The notes under the pieces were generated by a model. The model did no database searches and was not told where the DNA came from. It saw only the letters and a program-made list of their open reading frames with translations. A DNA stretch of 64,000 nt from Pseudoflavitalea sp. G-6-1-2. GTDB lineage: Bacteria; Bacteroidota; Bacteroidia; Chitinophagales; Chitinophagaceae. The stretch is taken from assembly GCF_012927185.1 (NCBI RefSeq), contig NZ_JABBGB010000001.1:2108001-2172000 (forward strand). Reading direction: 5' to 3'. Below are positions 49,161 through 58,981 of this stretch, in pieces. Made by a program: the position numbers and the translations under genes. How positions within the stretch are numbered: position 1 is the stretch's first letter; each line of letters begins with the position of its first letter.

Positions 49161-50600
49161 TTATTTCATATTTATAAGATTGGCCGGCGGTGTGCCGATC
49201 AGCGTGATGCTGGCACGGATAAATGCCTGAACCTGAACATGGTTTTCCTGCGGAAGTATTCCTACCAGTTTCAGTTCGTGCAGAGTTCCCGTGCTGCTCA
49301 GCCAGGGCGTTACCTGCTGGTTCAGCCTTGCTTCGATCAGGGCTTTGTTCTTTTCGATCAGCGCCCGGATGTCGAGTACACTCTGACCCGCAGCTTCTTT
49401 CATGATCTTCTTTTTGATCAGTCCCTTTGCGATATTCACCAGTACATCTTTGGTATCGATACCTACCTGAATATCGGCGAGCGACAATACCTGACGCGCG
49501 GTATCCAGCACCGGGCGGCCACTCAGACTGATAGTGCCTTTGCGGTTGCCGCTGAAAGAAAGATCTACTTTGATGCGGCCTTCGTTGTTGCCGCTTACAT
49601 TCACGTCTTTGATCACGAAAGTGCGGCCATCAACATCGAACACGCGATTGCGCAAACTGTCGTTGAGGAGTTTGTTGAAGAATTTGTATTCGTATACGGC
49701 ATTGAGGAATGTGCTGATATTGCCGCTGCGGTCTGCATTTGAAACGGGCGGAAGTCTGTCGCCGGTAACCAGTTTCGCACTGTCTGAATGGAACTGAGGA
49801 AATCCGCTGAAGCCCATGGAGAAAACGAGCGTGTCTTTCACCACATTGAATTTGCTCACTCCCAGCTGACGGAGGTTCAGGTTGAGATAGCCATATTTGC
49901 TGAGTGGCATTACACGGCTGCCGCCATTGCGCCAGTTGGCGAGGAAGGCGTTGTTGTTTACACTCTGCACAAAACTGTCGAAGGTGGTGCAGTAGGCTTC
50001 GATGGATGCTTTCACACTGTCGAGGATATCCTTGGTCATGTCGTTGTTCATGAGGGTTACCTCACATTTGTCGAGTGGCTGCAGTTTATCCAGATGCGTA
50101 ACGGTGCTTACAGAGTGATTGGGATTGAGCGTGAGTTGCGAAGAGATGGAGATATCCAGTCTGCGAAGCGGCTCTTTGTCGAATCCGCAGCTTCCGTTCA
50201 CCCAGGGCGACACCTGTTTGCCGAAGGCACAGAGGGTGCGGCTTCCGGCGATCTGGTAATTGCCTCGGAAGGCGATGGTTACTTTGTTATTTACAACTGC
50301 GAAACTGAATGGCGAACGAACAAAGCGGTACTTGTATCTGAAATCGCAGCCGCTTTGCGTGTAGTCGGGCCATTTATCGTTCATAAATTCTTTGGCAGTA
50401 TTCGATTCCATTACCGACAGTAACGGTTTCATATATACTTTTACAGGAACATTTATAAAACTCATTGGCAGCGCAGGTAAACTGCGTGCCGGTGTGGAAG
50501 GTTTGGTATTGGTGGTGGTGGTGGCAGTTTTGCTGCTTCCGCAACTGATCAACACGATAAGGGCAAAGATGAAGGGGATCACCCGGGTAATTGACTTCAT
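49161..50600 (-). CDS. DUF4403 family lipoprotein
   Basis: This 479-residue lipoprotein has signal peptide LISC with lipidation at C20. A Thr/Ser-rich linker follows, then a DUF4403 domain of about 440 residues with long alternating strands. Typical phrases are FINVPVKVYMKPLL, PYFWVNGSCG-like PWVNGSCGFDKEPLR and NVSGNNEGRIKVDLSFSG. It ends with QAFIRASITLIGTPP. The architecture resembles SMP/BPI-like tubular lipid-binding domains, but no activity is proven. It is single on its strand. Outer-membrane placement is inferred from the lipobox. Confidence 0.85.
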   Translation of the reverse strand: MKSITRVIPFIFALIVLISCGSSKTATTTTNTKPSTPARSLPALPMSFINVPVKVYMKPLLSVMESNTAKEFMNDKWPDYTQSGCDFRYKYRFVRSPFSFAVVNNKVTIAFRGNYQIAGSRTLCAFGKQVSPWVNGSCGFDKEPLRRLDISISSQLTLNPNHSVSTVTHLDKLQPLDKCEVTLMNNDMTKDILDSVKASIEAYCTTFDSFVQSVNNNAFLANWRNGGSRVMPLSKYGYLNLNLRQLGVSKFNVVKDTLVFSMGFSGFPQFHSDSAKLVTGDRLPPVSNADRSGNISTFLNAVYEYKFFNKLLNDSLRNRVFDVDGRTFVIKDVNVSGNNEGRIKVDLSFSGNRKGTISLSGRPVLDTARQVLSLADIQVGIDTKDVLVNIAKGLIKKKIMKEAAGQSVLDIRALIEKNKALIEARLNQQVTPWLSSTGTLHELKLVGILPQENHVQVQAFIRASITLIGTPPANLINMK

Positions 50601-50685
50601 GCCGCAAATATCAAAATTTCCGCGCTAATTTTCACTATCTTCAATAGCGGCCCCGTACCTACCGCAGGAGAAGAAAAAATGGTTT

Positions 50686-51606
50686 ATGAACAAAATGCCC
50701 AAACCGGCTACCATCCTCCAATTGTTACGAGCGGCTTTCAGGGAATTCAAACAGAATGAACCCTTACGGATGGCCGCGGCTACCGCTTTCTTTGCCACAT
50801 TTGCCATGCCGGCAATTTTTATCATACTTATTCAGGTGTTCGGGCTGGTGATCAGTCCACGTTTTATAGGACGCAGTCTGGTAGAGGCTTTGGGCGGAGT
50901 GATCGGTCCGAACTCCGCTGCCGAAGTACGGCATACGCTCCGCAGTGTTCGCACATTGGCATCCACCTGGTACATCGCATCCGGTGGTTTTATCTTTTTG
51001 TTATTTGTAAGTACCACACTCTTCAAAGTGATCAAAGACTCCGTAAATCAGCTCTGGAAAATAAGGGTGGTGAATGGGAGAGGAGTGATGCCTCAACTGA
51101 AACAGAGAGGCATTTCGTTTTTAGTGATCCTATTTGCCGGCATATTTTTTCTGGCCACCCTGATGATCGAAGGAGGTGTGGCCATCGCGCGCGAGCAACT
51201 GGATTTTCTTCCCGGTAAAGAAGCGGTGGTATGGTCTGTCTTCAGTCAGATCGTTTCACTCACGGTGGTTACAGGATGGTTCACCATTCTCTTCCGTTAT
51301 CTTCCGGACGGACATACCACCTGGCGCGTAACCATGGGCGGTGCTTTCTTCACAGCATTGTTATTCACGCTCGGAAAATTCCTGCTGCGATTTCTGCTGA
51401 GCTACTCCAATATGAGCACCGTGTACGGAACATCCACTTCTTTTGTACTGATGCTGCTCTTCATATTTTATTGCGCATTCATTTTTTATTTCGGCGCCTG
51501 CTTTCTGCGCGCCTGGGCAAATCATAAGCAACAGCCTGTAGTGCCCAACCCGCACGCAGAATCCTATATTCTGCAACAGGTGAAAACAGAAACTCTTGAC
51601 AGATAA
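50686..51606 (+). CDS. YihY/BrkB family membrane protein
   Basis: This 306-residue integral membrane protein has about six helices (around 35-55, 100-125, 150-172, 190-215, 225-245 and 255-275). The family motifs include the N-terminal AFREFKQNEPLRMAAATAFFATFAMP. A later stretch carries RYLPDGHTTWRVTMGGAFFTALLFTLGKFLL. It ends FYFGACFLRAWANHK. YihY was once called RNase BN but is now regarded as a probable transporter of unknown substrate. It is followed by the bestrophin gene 23 bases later, which however has its own promoter. Confidence 0.9.
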   Translation: MNKMPKPATILQLLRAAFREFKQNEPLRMAAATAFFATFAMPAIFIILIQVFGLVISPRFIGRSLVEALGGVIGPNSAAEVRHTLRSVRTLASTWYIASGGFIFLLFVSTTLFKVIKDSVNQLWKIRVVNGRGVMPQLKQRGISFLVILFAGIFFLATLMIEGGVAIAREQLDFLPGKEAVVWSVFSQIVSLTVVTGWFTILFRYLPDGHTTWRVTMGGAFFTALLFTLGKFLLRFLLSYSNMSTVYGTSTSFVLMLLFIFYCAFIFYFGACFLRAWANHKQQPVVPNPHAESYILQQVKTETLDR

Positions 51607-51625
51607 TTTCCGGATATTATTTTTG
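51596..51625 (+). promoter_or_regulatory. Promoter of the bestrophin gene
   Basis: TTG (51596-51598), exactly 19 bases, then TATTTTTG (51618-51625). The ATG is 4 bases further on, so the message would start at or next to the initiation codon. It overlaps the end of the YihY gene. Confidence 0.6.
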
Positions 51626-51629
51626 TACC

Positions 51630-52511
51630 ATGATCACTTATAATCCTAAAGACTGGTTCACCTTCGTGTTCCGTTTTCATAAGGCCGATACACTGAGAAA
51701 ACTCATACCCCTCATTCTGGGAATATCTGTATACTGCGCGCTCATCGCTTATCTCGAATTGAATGTGTTCAAACTGGCGGAGAACAATCACATGAAGAAT
51801 ATCTCCATGATGAATACCCTGCTGAGTTTTGTGATCTCCATGCTGCTGGTATTCCGCACCAACACTGCGTACGATCGCTGGTGGGAAGGAAGAAAACTGT
51901 GGGGAGCATTGGTGAACAGCAGCCGCAATCTTTCTATCAAACTCAACGCCATACTGGGCCCTGCGGAAGATGATGATAAGAAGTTTTTCCGTCGTGTGAT
52001 ACCGATGTATGCAGCCGTTCTCAGCCGTCACCTGCAAAGCGAACAAACAAGGCTGGCGCTCGATACGGAAGAGCACCACGAGATAGCGCAGCTGGACAGC
52101 AGCAAACATTTGCCCAATCAGATCGCATCACTGCTGTACAAAAGAATCACCCGCCTCTACGAGCAGGGACGTATCAAAGGCGATCAGCTGATAGTGATCA
52201 ATCAGGAATTGCAAACGTTTACCGATGTGTGCGGCGCCTGCGAACGGATCAAGAATACTCCCATTCCATTCTCCTATAGCGTATTCCTCAAGAAATTCAT
52301 TTTCTTTTATGTGATGACGTTGCCGCTGAGCTTTGTGTTCAGCCTGGGTTATCTCACCATTCCTGTGGTAGCATTTATTTTCTATGTGCTGGCCAGTCTC
52401 GAACTGATTGCAGAAGAAATTGAAGATCCTTTCGGCGATGATGCCAACGACCTTCCAACGCAGAAAATTTCAGAGAATATCAAGAAGCATGTGGGAGAGA
52501 TCTTCAGCTGA
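51630..52511 (+). CDS. Bestrophin family ion channel
   Basis: This 293-residue bacterial bestrophin-like (UPF0187) channel has four hydrophobic segments at about 25-45, 55-75, 210-230 and 235-255. The family-defining FRTNTAYDRWWEGRKLWGALVNSSRNL appears at about 76-102. IEDPFGDDANDLP, which corresponds to the acidic calcium-clasp region of animal bestrophins, is near the C-terminus. It is expected to form pentameric anion or cation channels. Its 3' end overlaps the convergent M90 gene by 8 bases. Confidence 0.93.
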   Translation: MITYNPKDWFTFVFRFHKADTLRKLIPLILGISVYCALIAYLELNVFKLAENNHMKNISMMNTLLSFVISMLLVFRTNTAYDRWWEGRKLWGALVNSSRNLSIKLNAILGPAEDDDKKFFRRVIPMYAAVLSRHLQSEQTRLALDTEEHHEIAQLDSSKHLPNQIASLLYKRITRLYEQGRIKGDQLIVINQELQTFTDVCGACERIKNTPIPFSYSVFLKKFIFFYVMTLPLSFVFSLGYLTIPVVAFIFYVLASLELIAEEIEDPFGDDANDLPTQKISENIKKHVGEIFS

Positions 52512-53277
52512 CAGCAGGATCCTGTTTGAAGATCATTTCCAGGTATTCGTATAAATCAGGATGTTTTTCTTTGAGCAGTTCGGGCCGCTCGAAAAAGTAT
52601 TCGGAGATCACGGCAAAGAATTCACTTTTGTCGGAAGCTCCATATGGGTTGATGTCCGAACGGTTCTTTCTGATCTCTTCGATCTGTTCTTTCATCAGAT
52701 TCAGCCAGGGGATGGTATACTGATGCGCGAGCAGGTTTTCGGGAATGCCATCCACAGAGCCATCCGATTTGTCGAGCAGGTGAACAAATTCGTGAATGGC
52801 GGTATTGTTCTTGTCGTTGGTTACCTCGAAACCTTCACGGAGCGCGCGTTGTGAGAGAATCATCTTGCCGTTCATCGGGCCGCTGCCTACCATGCCGAGT
52901 ATAGATCGGTTGTTCCCTTCGAATTGATAATCGGTGTTGAAGGTATCGGGATAGATCAGCACATCGGTAAGATTGCGGTACTCCCATTCCGGAAATCCGA
53001 AGATGGGGATCACGGCGCTGGCGGCTACATAGATTCTGTCGCGTTCTTCAATGGTTGCACCTACACCCTCTATGCGCACATTGGCGAGAAAGCTGCCTAC
53101 CTTTTCGCGGAACCGTTGCTTGCCGGCATCGTCGAGCCGCTGATAATAACGAACATGGTTTGCAAGAATATCATTATCCGGACCGGTGAGTTCAACGGGT
53201 TTTTTCTTTACTGGCTTGTAGGTCCAGAGAAAGAAGCAAATGGCTGCAATGCCGATGAGGATGTATATGGGCGTCAT
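52504..53277 (-). CDS. M90 (MtfA-like) zinc peptidase
   Basis: This 257-residue protein has an N-terminal membrane helix (3-20) and an MtfA domain. The zinc motif HEFVH (162-166) is in TAIHEFVHLLDKSDGSVDGIP, which has the family pattern HExxHxxD. MtfA in E. coli inactivates the Mlc repressor and has aminopeptidase activity. Whether that role holds here is unknown, since no Mlc is visible. The convergent bestrophin gene overlaps its end by 8 bases. Confidence 0.9.
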   Translation of the reverse strand: MTPIYILIGIAAICFFLWTYKPVKKKPVELTGPDNDILANHVRYYQRLDDAGKQRFREKVGSFLANVRIEGVGATIEERDRIYVAASAVIPIFGFPEWEYRNLTDVLIYPDTFNTDYQFEGNNRSILGMVGSGPMNGKMILSQRALREGFEVTNDKNNTAIHEFVHLLDKSDGSVDGIPENLLAHQYTIPWLNLMKEQIEEIRKNRSDINPYGASDKSEFFAVISEYFFERPELLKEKHPDLYEYLEMIFKQDPAVS

Positions 53278-53389
53278 GATGATGATTCAGAATTAGTGGT
53301 ACCGAATATAACGAATATCCGGAAAGGCGAATGCAGGAACGTTGGTGTTATCGTTGATTTAACGAAGCAGGCAGGCGGTGGCCCATCAG

Positions 53390-54487
53390 TTAGAAAGTCT
53401 CGTAAAGCGCATGAAAAGTATTTTTTATTTCAACATTTTCTGTAGGAGCAGGCACATATTTTTTCAATTGTTCTTTGATGTTTGCAATGCGCTTTTCAAA
53501 CACCGGGTGAGTGCTGAGGAAGTTCAGGGTGTTGTCTTTTCCGCCGGTAGATTTTTGCAGCAAGGTCATCAGGTTCGACATTCCTTCGGTGTTGATATGG
53601 CTTTCGTGCATCAGTCTGATGCCATTGTTGTCGGATTCGGTTTCGAGTTCACGCGAATATTCCAGTCCTTTCAGGTTGTCTGCATGTTCGACCAGAACGG
53701 AAGTGAAACCAGATTCGCTGCCCAACACCAGCGACAGGAACATCTGCCGAGCGAGTGTGCGGGAAATATTTTTCAGTGAATGACGGAGTTCGATATGGGA
53801 AACTTCGTGCCCCAGCAGTGCAGCGAGTTCTTCGGGAGTTTTCATATTATCGAGAATGGCATCGTACACAACGATGTGTCCGCCGGGAATAGCGAAGGCA
53901 TTTACTTCAGGGCTCGATACCACTGTGATCTCGATGGGATACGTGGTTTTATAATTGAGTTGTTTGTAAAATTCATTGATCAGTTTTGTTCTGCCTGTGT
54001 CGATCTTTTCGCCCATGGAGATGGATTCGTACATCTTTTTTCCGATGGAGATCTCTGTATCTTTTGAAATGCCGGAGGCCATTCGTTCGCCGAGCCATGG
54101 CGCGAGCCACCAGTAACCGATGAGAAAGAGACCGATGAAGATGGATACCATTACCAGGAACTTGCTGAAGAAGCTGTTCATGGCGCGTGCAGGCATATTG
54201 CCGACGAATTTCTGGTGGCGGAAATTCTTTCTGATGGCCTGAAATAATTTCGGATCTCTGAAATGCAGTATGGAGACCTCTCCCTGCTTAGATTGATGAT
54301 GTAAATAGTAGGAGTCGTCTGCGCGTGTTTCGAGTTGTTGAATATCGTCGCCGAGCCAATGTATCTCCTTTTGGTTGCCTTCTTCATCAGTGTATTGCAC
54401 GGTGAGTGTAACAGAAGATAAGATGATGGTGGCTAAATATTGCTGCTTGTCGGGGCTATGGTATGTTGCGGAATAGGTAGTGATCAT
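53390..54487 (-). CDS. M48 family metallopeptidase
   Basis: This 365-residue protein has an N-terminal beta-rich domain (1-95, YSPDKQQYLATIIL-like), a transmembrane helix at 107-127 and an M48 peptidase domain (about 145-360). The zinc ligands are HEVSH (227-231) in LLGHEVSHIELRHS and a glutamate in YSRELETESDNNGI. M48 proteins such as BepA and LoiP maintain the outer membrane by degrading misassembled proteins. The active site is expected to face the periplasm. An unusual structured leader region lies upstream (54488-54891). Confidence 0.92.
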   Translation of the reverse strand: MITTYSATYHSPDKQQYLATIILSSVTLTVQYTDEEGNQKEIHWLGDDIQQLETRADDSYYLHHQSKQGEVSILHFRDPKLFQAIRKNFRHQKFVGNMPARAMNSFFSKFLVMVSIFIGLFLIGYWWLAPWLGERMASGISKDTEISIGKKMYESISMGEKIDTGRTKLINEFYKQLNYKTTYPIEITVVSSPEVNAFAIPGGHIVVYDAILDNMKTPEELAALLGHEVSHIELRHSLKNISRTLARQMFLSLVLGSESGFTSVLVEHADNLKGLEYSRELETESDNNGIRLMHESHINTEGMSNLMTLLQKSTGGKDNTLNFLSTHPVFEKRIANIKEQLKKYVPAPTENVEIKNTFHALYETF

Positions 54488-54891
54488 TGTTAATTCGATG
54501 CTGATGATCCGCTAAAGTACAAAAAACAAAACCTTGAAGATTGAACCGGCCGTAACCATAGTCGGATCAATCGTTTCAAGGTTTGTTACACCGAAAAAAC
54601 ATCCACCCTGTCTGCGGGAAATTCCCCACCTGTAACTGATCCGCATACCGGCAACGGACATTGCCGGAGGGGTGGAACAAGATTAGGTTTAATAGCTAAT
54701 GCATTTGAAATAATGCAGGGGCAAGCTACATCGTATTGCATGTTTGCATTCGCGTAGAACTACGGGAATAGTATACGTGGTTACTATTAAATTTTTTACA
54801 CAGTGTGGAAACCATTACTCAAAACTTATTTTTCTTATGCGGTGATTGCTGAAGAGCGAACTGCCTGTCTATGTATCGGTCGCACAAAAAA
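54488..54891 (-). other. Gene-free structured region upstream of the M48 gene
   Basis: About 400 bases between the M48 start and the aconitase terminator, without a supported protein gene. On the minus strand it holds a closing helix (GGGTGGA with TCCACCC, 54602-54608 and 54670-54676) enclosing the hairpin CCGGCAA-6-TTGCCGG (54648-54667). A terminator-like hairpin (54521-54587) follows. The rest is AT-rich. It looks like a non-coding RNA gene or a long regulatory leader. I tested it against tmRNA, RNase P, SRP and cobalamin riboswitch hallmarks and found none. Confidence 0.45.
54521..54587 (-). terminator. Long hairpin with T tract upstream of M48 gene
   Basis: On the minus strand AACAAACCTTGAA and GATTGA pair with TCAATC and TTCAAGGTTTTGTT (two small bulges), and TTTTTTG follows. 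It could end an upstream non-coding transcript or attenuate the M48 gene. Confidence 0.6.
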
Positions 54892-54916
54892 AGGGCCGCC
54901 CTTCTCAGGCGGCCCT
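54892..54916 (-). terminator. Terminator of acnA
   Basis: Perfect 9-base-pair stem AGGGCCGCC with GGCGGCCCT and a 7-base loop lie 22 bases past the stop. An A run beside it becomes the U tract. Confidence 0.88.
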
Positions 54917-54937
54917 CACAACTAAAAATGATCAACA

Positions 54938-57205
54938 CTATTTTTTAGCAAATGAAGCGCGGATCACGTTCAATGCACCACCGGCTTTGAACCATTCGAT
55001 CTGCTGCTCATTGTACGTATGATTCAGCACCACAGAATCTTTGCTTCCGTCTTTGTGGTTCAGCACCATCGTAATGGTAGAACCCGGAGCGAAAGTGGTA
55101 AGACCATTCAGTTCAATCACATCATCTTCCTGAATCTTATCGTAATCTGCTTTATCGTTGAAGGTAAGCGCCAGCATACCCTGCTTTTTGAGGTTGGTCT
55201 CGTGGATACGTGCAAAGCTGCGTACAATGATGGCACGAACACCGAGGTGACGTGGCTCCATCGCTGCGTGCTCGCGGCTGCTGCCCTCTCCATAGTTCTC
55301 ATCACCTACCACAACTGTTCCGATACCGGCTGCTTTGTAAGCGCGCTGCGTAGCAGGAACAGGACCGTATTCTCCGGTCAGCTCGTTCTTCACGTTATCT
55401 GTTTTCTCGTTGTAGAAGTTCACAGCGCCGATCAGCATGTTGTTGCTGATATTGTCGAGGTGACCGCGGAACTTCAACCATGGACCAGCCATAGAGATAT
55501 GGTCGGTAGTACATTTTCCTTTTGCTTTGATCAGCAGACGCAGGCCTTTCAGGTCGGTGCCTTCCCATGCTGCGAAAGGAGCGAGCAGTTGCAGACGCTG
55601 AGACTCGGGGCTCACAATTACCTGAACACCGCTGCCATCGGCTGCAGGTGCCTGATAACCGGGATCGTCTACAGAAAATCCTTTTGGAGGAAGTTCAACG
55701 CCGGTTGGCTCGTCGAGCATTACTTCCTGTCCGTCTTCGTTCTTCAGTTTATCTTTCAGCGGGTTGAAAGTAAGGTCTCCTGCGATCGCGAAAGCAGTCA
55801 CGATTTCAGGTGATGCTACGAATGCGTGGGTAGAAGCCAGACCGTCGTTACGCTTGGCGAAGTTTCTGTTGAAAGAAGTGATGATGGAGTTCTTGCGGTT
55901 TGGATCGTCGATATGACGTGCCCATTGACCGATACAGGGACCGCAGGCGTTAGCGAGTACTACGCCGCCGATCTGATCGAAGGTCTTCAGGAATCCGTCT
56001 CTTTCGATAGTATGTCTAACCAGTTCAGAACCGGGAGTGATAGTGAACTCGGCCTTTGCTTTCAGGTTCTTTTTGATAGCCTGCTCTGCCAGAGAAGCGG
56101 AGCGGCTGATATCTTCATAAGAAGAGTTGGTGCAGCTTCCGATGAGGGCCACTTCCAGACGCTCAGGCCAGTTGTTGGCTTTAACGGCTTCAGCAAATTT
56201 GCTGATAGGCCATGCGAGATCCGGAGTGAATGGTCCGTTTACGTGTGGCTCCAGTGTATTGAGGTCGATCTCGATCAGTTGATCGTAGTATTTCTCAGGG
56301 TTTGCGTACACAGCTTCGTCGGGGCGGAGGTGTTCGCGAACGCCGTTGGCCAGATCAGCCACTTCGGTACGGCCTGTAGCGCGGAGGTACTCTGCCATTT
56401 TCTCGTCGTAAGCGAAGAGAGAGCAGGTTGCACCGATCTCGGCACCCATGTTACAGATAGTTCCTTTACCGGTAGCGGAAAGGCTGTCGGCACCTTCACC
56501 GAAATATTCAACAATAGCGCCGGTACCACCTTTTACAGTAAGGATACCTGCCACGCGGAGGATTACATCTTTGGGAGAAGCCCATCCGCTCAGTTTGCCG
56601 GTGAGTTTAACACCGATGAGCTTAGGCATTTTCAGTTCCCATGCCAGGCCGGCCATAACGTCCACAGCATCAGCGCCACCAACACCGATGGCAACCATAC
56701 CGAGACCGCCCGCATTGGGGGTGTGGGAGTCTGTTCCGATCATCATACCACCGGGGAACGCGTAGTTCTCGATCACCACCTGGTGAATGATGCCGGCACC
56801 GGCTTTCCAGAAGCCGATACCATATTTATTGGAGATAGAGCTCAGGAAGTCGTATACTTCTTTATTTACGTTCAGGGCATTCTTCAAATCTTCTGTGGCA
56901 CCGGTTTTAGCCTGAATCAGGTGATCACAGTGAACGGTAGATGGAACGGCTACTTTGTCGCGGCCACAGGTCATGAATTGGAGCAGGGCCATCTGGGCGG
57001 TAGCGTCCTGCATCGCAACGCGATCGGGTGCGAAATCCACATAATCCTTTCCCCTTGTGTACGCTTTGGCGGCGGGTTCATACAAATGCGCATATAGAAT
57101 TTTCTCAGCCAGCGTCAGCGGCGTACCTGTCAGTTTGCGCGCAGCTTCCACTTTTGAGGGGAGGCCTGCGTACAATTTCTTGATTAAGTCCAGATCAAAG
57201 ACCAT
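54938..57205 (-). CDS. acnA: Aconitate hydratase
   Basis: This 755-residue aconitase isomerises citrate to isocitrate in the TCA cycle. The cluster cysteines are in [11 protein letters not shown] and [10 protein letters not shown]. The [11 protein letters not shown] and SSREHAA motifs form the substrate site, and swivelling domain 4 begins at about residue 540 ([18 protein letters not shown]). The length and motif set match the mitochondrial-type aconitase found in Bacteroidota. It stands alone, with a terminator after it and no other TCA gene adjacent. Confidence 0.97.
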   Translation of the reverse strand: MVFDLDLIKKLYAGLPSKVEAARKLTGTPLTLAEKILYAHLYEPAAKAYTRGKDYVDFAPDRVAMQDATAQMALLQFMTCGRDKVAVPSTVHCDHLIQAKTGATEDLKNALNVNKEVYDFLSSISNKYGIGFWKAGAGIIHQVVIENYAFPGGMMIGTDSHTPNAGGLGMVAIGVGGADAVDVMAGLAWELKMPKLIGVKLTGKLSGWASPKDVILRVAGILTVKGGTGAIVEYFGEGADSLSATGKGTICNMGAEIGATCSLFAYDEKMAEYLRATGRTEVADLANGVREHLRPDEAVYANPEKYYDQLIEIDLNTLEPHVNGPFTPDLAWPISKFAEAVKANNWPERLEVALIGSCTNSSYEDISRSASLAEQAIKKNLKAKAEFTITPGSELVRHTIERDGFLKTFDQIGGVVLANACGPCIGQWARHIDDPNRKNSIITSFNRNFAKRNDGLASTHAFVASPEIVTAFAIAGDLTFNPLKDKLKNEDGQEVMLDEPTGVELPPKGFSVDDPGYQAPAADGSGVQVIVSPESQRLQLLAPFAAWEGTDLKGLRLLIKAKGKCTTDHISMAGPWLKFRGHLDNISNNMLIGAVNFYNEKTDNVKNELTGEYGPVPATQRAYKAAGIGTVVVGDENYGEGSSREHAAMEPRHLGVRAIIVRSFARIHETNLKKQGMLALTFNDKADYDKIQEDDVIELNGLTTFAPGSTITMVLNHKDGSKDSVVLNHTYNEQQIEWFKAGGALNVIRASFAKK

Positions 57206-57361
57206 GATTAATTATTTAGATTTACGGAAAGTGCTGCGAATTTACCTAAAAAATGCCTTATCAAAATAACCTGAGGGTTGTACATTTTGTTTTATATTTT
57301 TTAATTTAGTGGTGTGAACCAAACCCCTGGGTGAAGGTGCCAGAACATTTTTCGCTAACAA

Positions 57362-57595
57362 ATGTTAATTCCAGTGAACCGATTCAGACAATTTATCGAG
57401 TGGCAGGCTTTCGGCGTATGCACTGCCATGGGTGACAGACTTGGAATTGCTGCCACCCGTATCCGCACCTGGTTCGTTTACATATCATTTCTTACAATGG
57501 GTTCTCCATTAATTGTGTATTTTGTTTTAGCTTTCTGGATGAATATGAAACGGTATATCTTATCCGGTCGTCGTAACCCGCTGAAATACCAATGA
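57362..57595 (+). CDS. Small PspC-domain membrane protein
   Basis: This 77-residue protein resembles a single PspC domain. GVCTAMGDRLGIAATRIRTWFVYISFLTMGSPLIVYFVLAFWM (about 18-60, written here only as a description of its order) contains the amphipathic start and one or two membrane segments. A basic tail follows. PspC domains belong to phage-shock-type envelope stress systems, but no PspA or PspB is nearby. It is alone on the plus strand, divergent from aconitase. Confidence 0.78.
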   Translation: MLIPVNRFRQFIEWQAFGVCTAMGDRLGIAATRIRTWFVYISFLTMGSPLIVYFVLAFWMNMKRYILSGRRNPLKYQ

Positions 57596-57722
57596 TCCCT
57601 TCGGGTTTCATATTCTGTTACTGTCTTGTTCTGAAATAGAATTTTCGCTTGCTGGCTCTGTTATGTTTTAATTGAAGTTAGGCTGCTCTGATATTGCACC
57701 GTAGCTGCATCACTAAAATACT

Positions 57723-58724
57723 TTGCAGGTGTTCCATCTCGATTACACTCATACCAATTATGAAGCGTTCCTGCATCATGTGGGCGAACGCCTCAATGTG
57801 CCCGTTATCAACAACGAAGTTCAGTTTCCGCAGGATACGGCCAATGGCACGTTTACGTTTGTGGAACTTCCGAACGGACTGGAAGCCACCATCATCAACT
57901 GTGTACTTACCGACGACTGGCTCATTCACCGCAAAAAGATCTCCGAAGAGTATTACACCCTCCGGATAGATATGCTAACGGTGCCCGGTACACTGGTAGT
58001 AACCATCGACGAAGACAAAGTGAAAGACATCAATACCAGCAAGTCGATGGCCTATCTCACCAGTTCCATGTTCGACTGGAGCTACTACAGTACCAAAGGC
58101 ACCACTTATCTTGGTGTGGCCATCCTCTTCAATAAGGAGTGGCTGGCAAAGTACCTCGATCTCGAAACGGCCGAGAACGTGCTGTCCACCTACATTTCAT
58201 TGAAAGCGGAGAATATCAATATAGTGCCGCTCGACAATAAATTCCGCCAGTGGATGCAGGCCGTGATGGATGTGGAGCAGGATAATCCCCTTCGGCTCAC
58301 CATCATCCAAAACCGAATAATGCTGATGGTGGAAAGGTTCTTTGCCATCATATACGAAAAAATGCACAACCCTACTTTCAGGGTGCCGCTCTCGCAGGAA
58401 GACATCAACCGCGTAATGCAGGTAGAAGATATTCTCACCAAAGATATTTACCAGAGTCCGCCTCCCATATCACAACTGGCCAAAATGGTGTCGATCAGCG
58501 AATCGAAACTGAAGAAAGATTTTAAAGTGATGTACGGATCTCCCATCTATGAATACTATCAGAAAGCAAGGATGCAGGCCGCGCAGGATAAACTGCTTAC
58601 AGGCAAATTCTCTGTGAAGGAAGTAGCCATGGAACTCGGCTATGCCAACCTCAGCAATTTCACAATCGCCTTTAAGAAGGCCTTTGGCGTATTGCCCAGC
58701 AGGCTTTTGTCGAAATCGGCCTAG
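57723..58724 (+). CDS. AraC-family transcriptional regulator
   Basis: This 333-residue regulator has an N-terminal cupin-like sensing region (about 1-220) that I do not match to a named family. The C-terminal AraC double helix-turn-helix (about 235-330) contains ISQLAKMVSISESKLKKDFKVMYG and VKEVAMELGYANLSNFTIAFKKAFGVLP. The start is uncertain: TTG at 57723 or GTG at 57729 are the candidates, since no ATG precedes the conserved part. It is a single gene; its target is unknown. Confidence 0.88.
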   Translation: MQVFHLDYTHTNYEAFLHHVGERLNVPVINNEVQFPQDTANGTFTFVELPNGLEATIINCVLTDDWLIHRKKISEEYYTLRIDMLTVPGTLVVTIDEDKVKDINTSKSMAYLTSSMFDWSYYSTKGTTYLGVAILFNKEWLAKYLDLETAENVLSTYISLKAENINIVPLDNKFRQWMQAVMDVEQDNPLRLTIIQNRIMLMVERFFAIIYEKMHNPTFRVPLSQEDINRVMQVEDILTKDIYQSPPPISQLAKMVSISESKLKKDFKVMYGSPIYEYYQKARMQAAQDKLLTGKFSVKEVAMELGYANLSNFTIAFKKAFGVLPSRLLSKSA

Positions 58725-58807
58725 ATATTAAAATAATTTTAACCGGGTAATACACGTTGCAGATGGTCCTGTGACGGTTACAGATAACCATTACCGGTAT
58801 CGCGTGG

Positions 58808-58815
58808 TAGCTTTG
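58808..58815 (+). promoter_or_regulatory. -7-like element, possible small RNA promoter
   Basis: TAGCTTTG matches TANNTTTG. No TTG is found 19 bases upstream. It precedes a terminator by about 150 bases, with no convincing gene between. Confidence 0.35.
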
Positions 58816-58960
58816 CGGAACAAGAAACACCGAGAGAAAATCCACGAAAAATCGCAAGGAAGTCCCGTTTTTGATCCATGAGAGCTTTGAAAAGCCTTGA
58901 CCCCATCCCAACCCTGGGAAAACGGAAAATATACCTACGAAAACTCATTGAAAATAAATC

Positions 58961-58981
58961 AGCCCCGATGCATGCGGGGCT
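58961..58981 (+). terminator. Intrinsic terminator
   Basis: Stem AGCCCCG with CGGGGCT and a 7-base loop are followed by TTTTT. It lies 236 bases after the AraC-family gene and may serve that gene or a short RNA. Confidence 0.82.

Noticed and set aside
54512-54661. 49-codon minus-strand frame upstream of the M48 gene
   Set aside because: It ends inside the terminator-like hairpin and its composition is unremarkable; the region is better explained as structured RNA or leader. It remains a weak alternative.
54488-54891. tmRNA, RNase P RNA, SRP RNA or cobalamin riboswitch
   Set aside because: None of their conserved cores (tRNA-like ends, GAGGAAAGTCC, GGAAGGAAGC, GCCACTG) is present on either strand.
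55826-57097. Open frame of 423 codons opposite aconitase
   Set aside because: It lies wholly within a clearly conserved gene on the other strand and has no recognisable motif; long antisense frames arise from codon bias.
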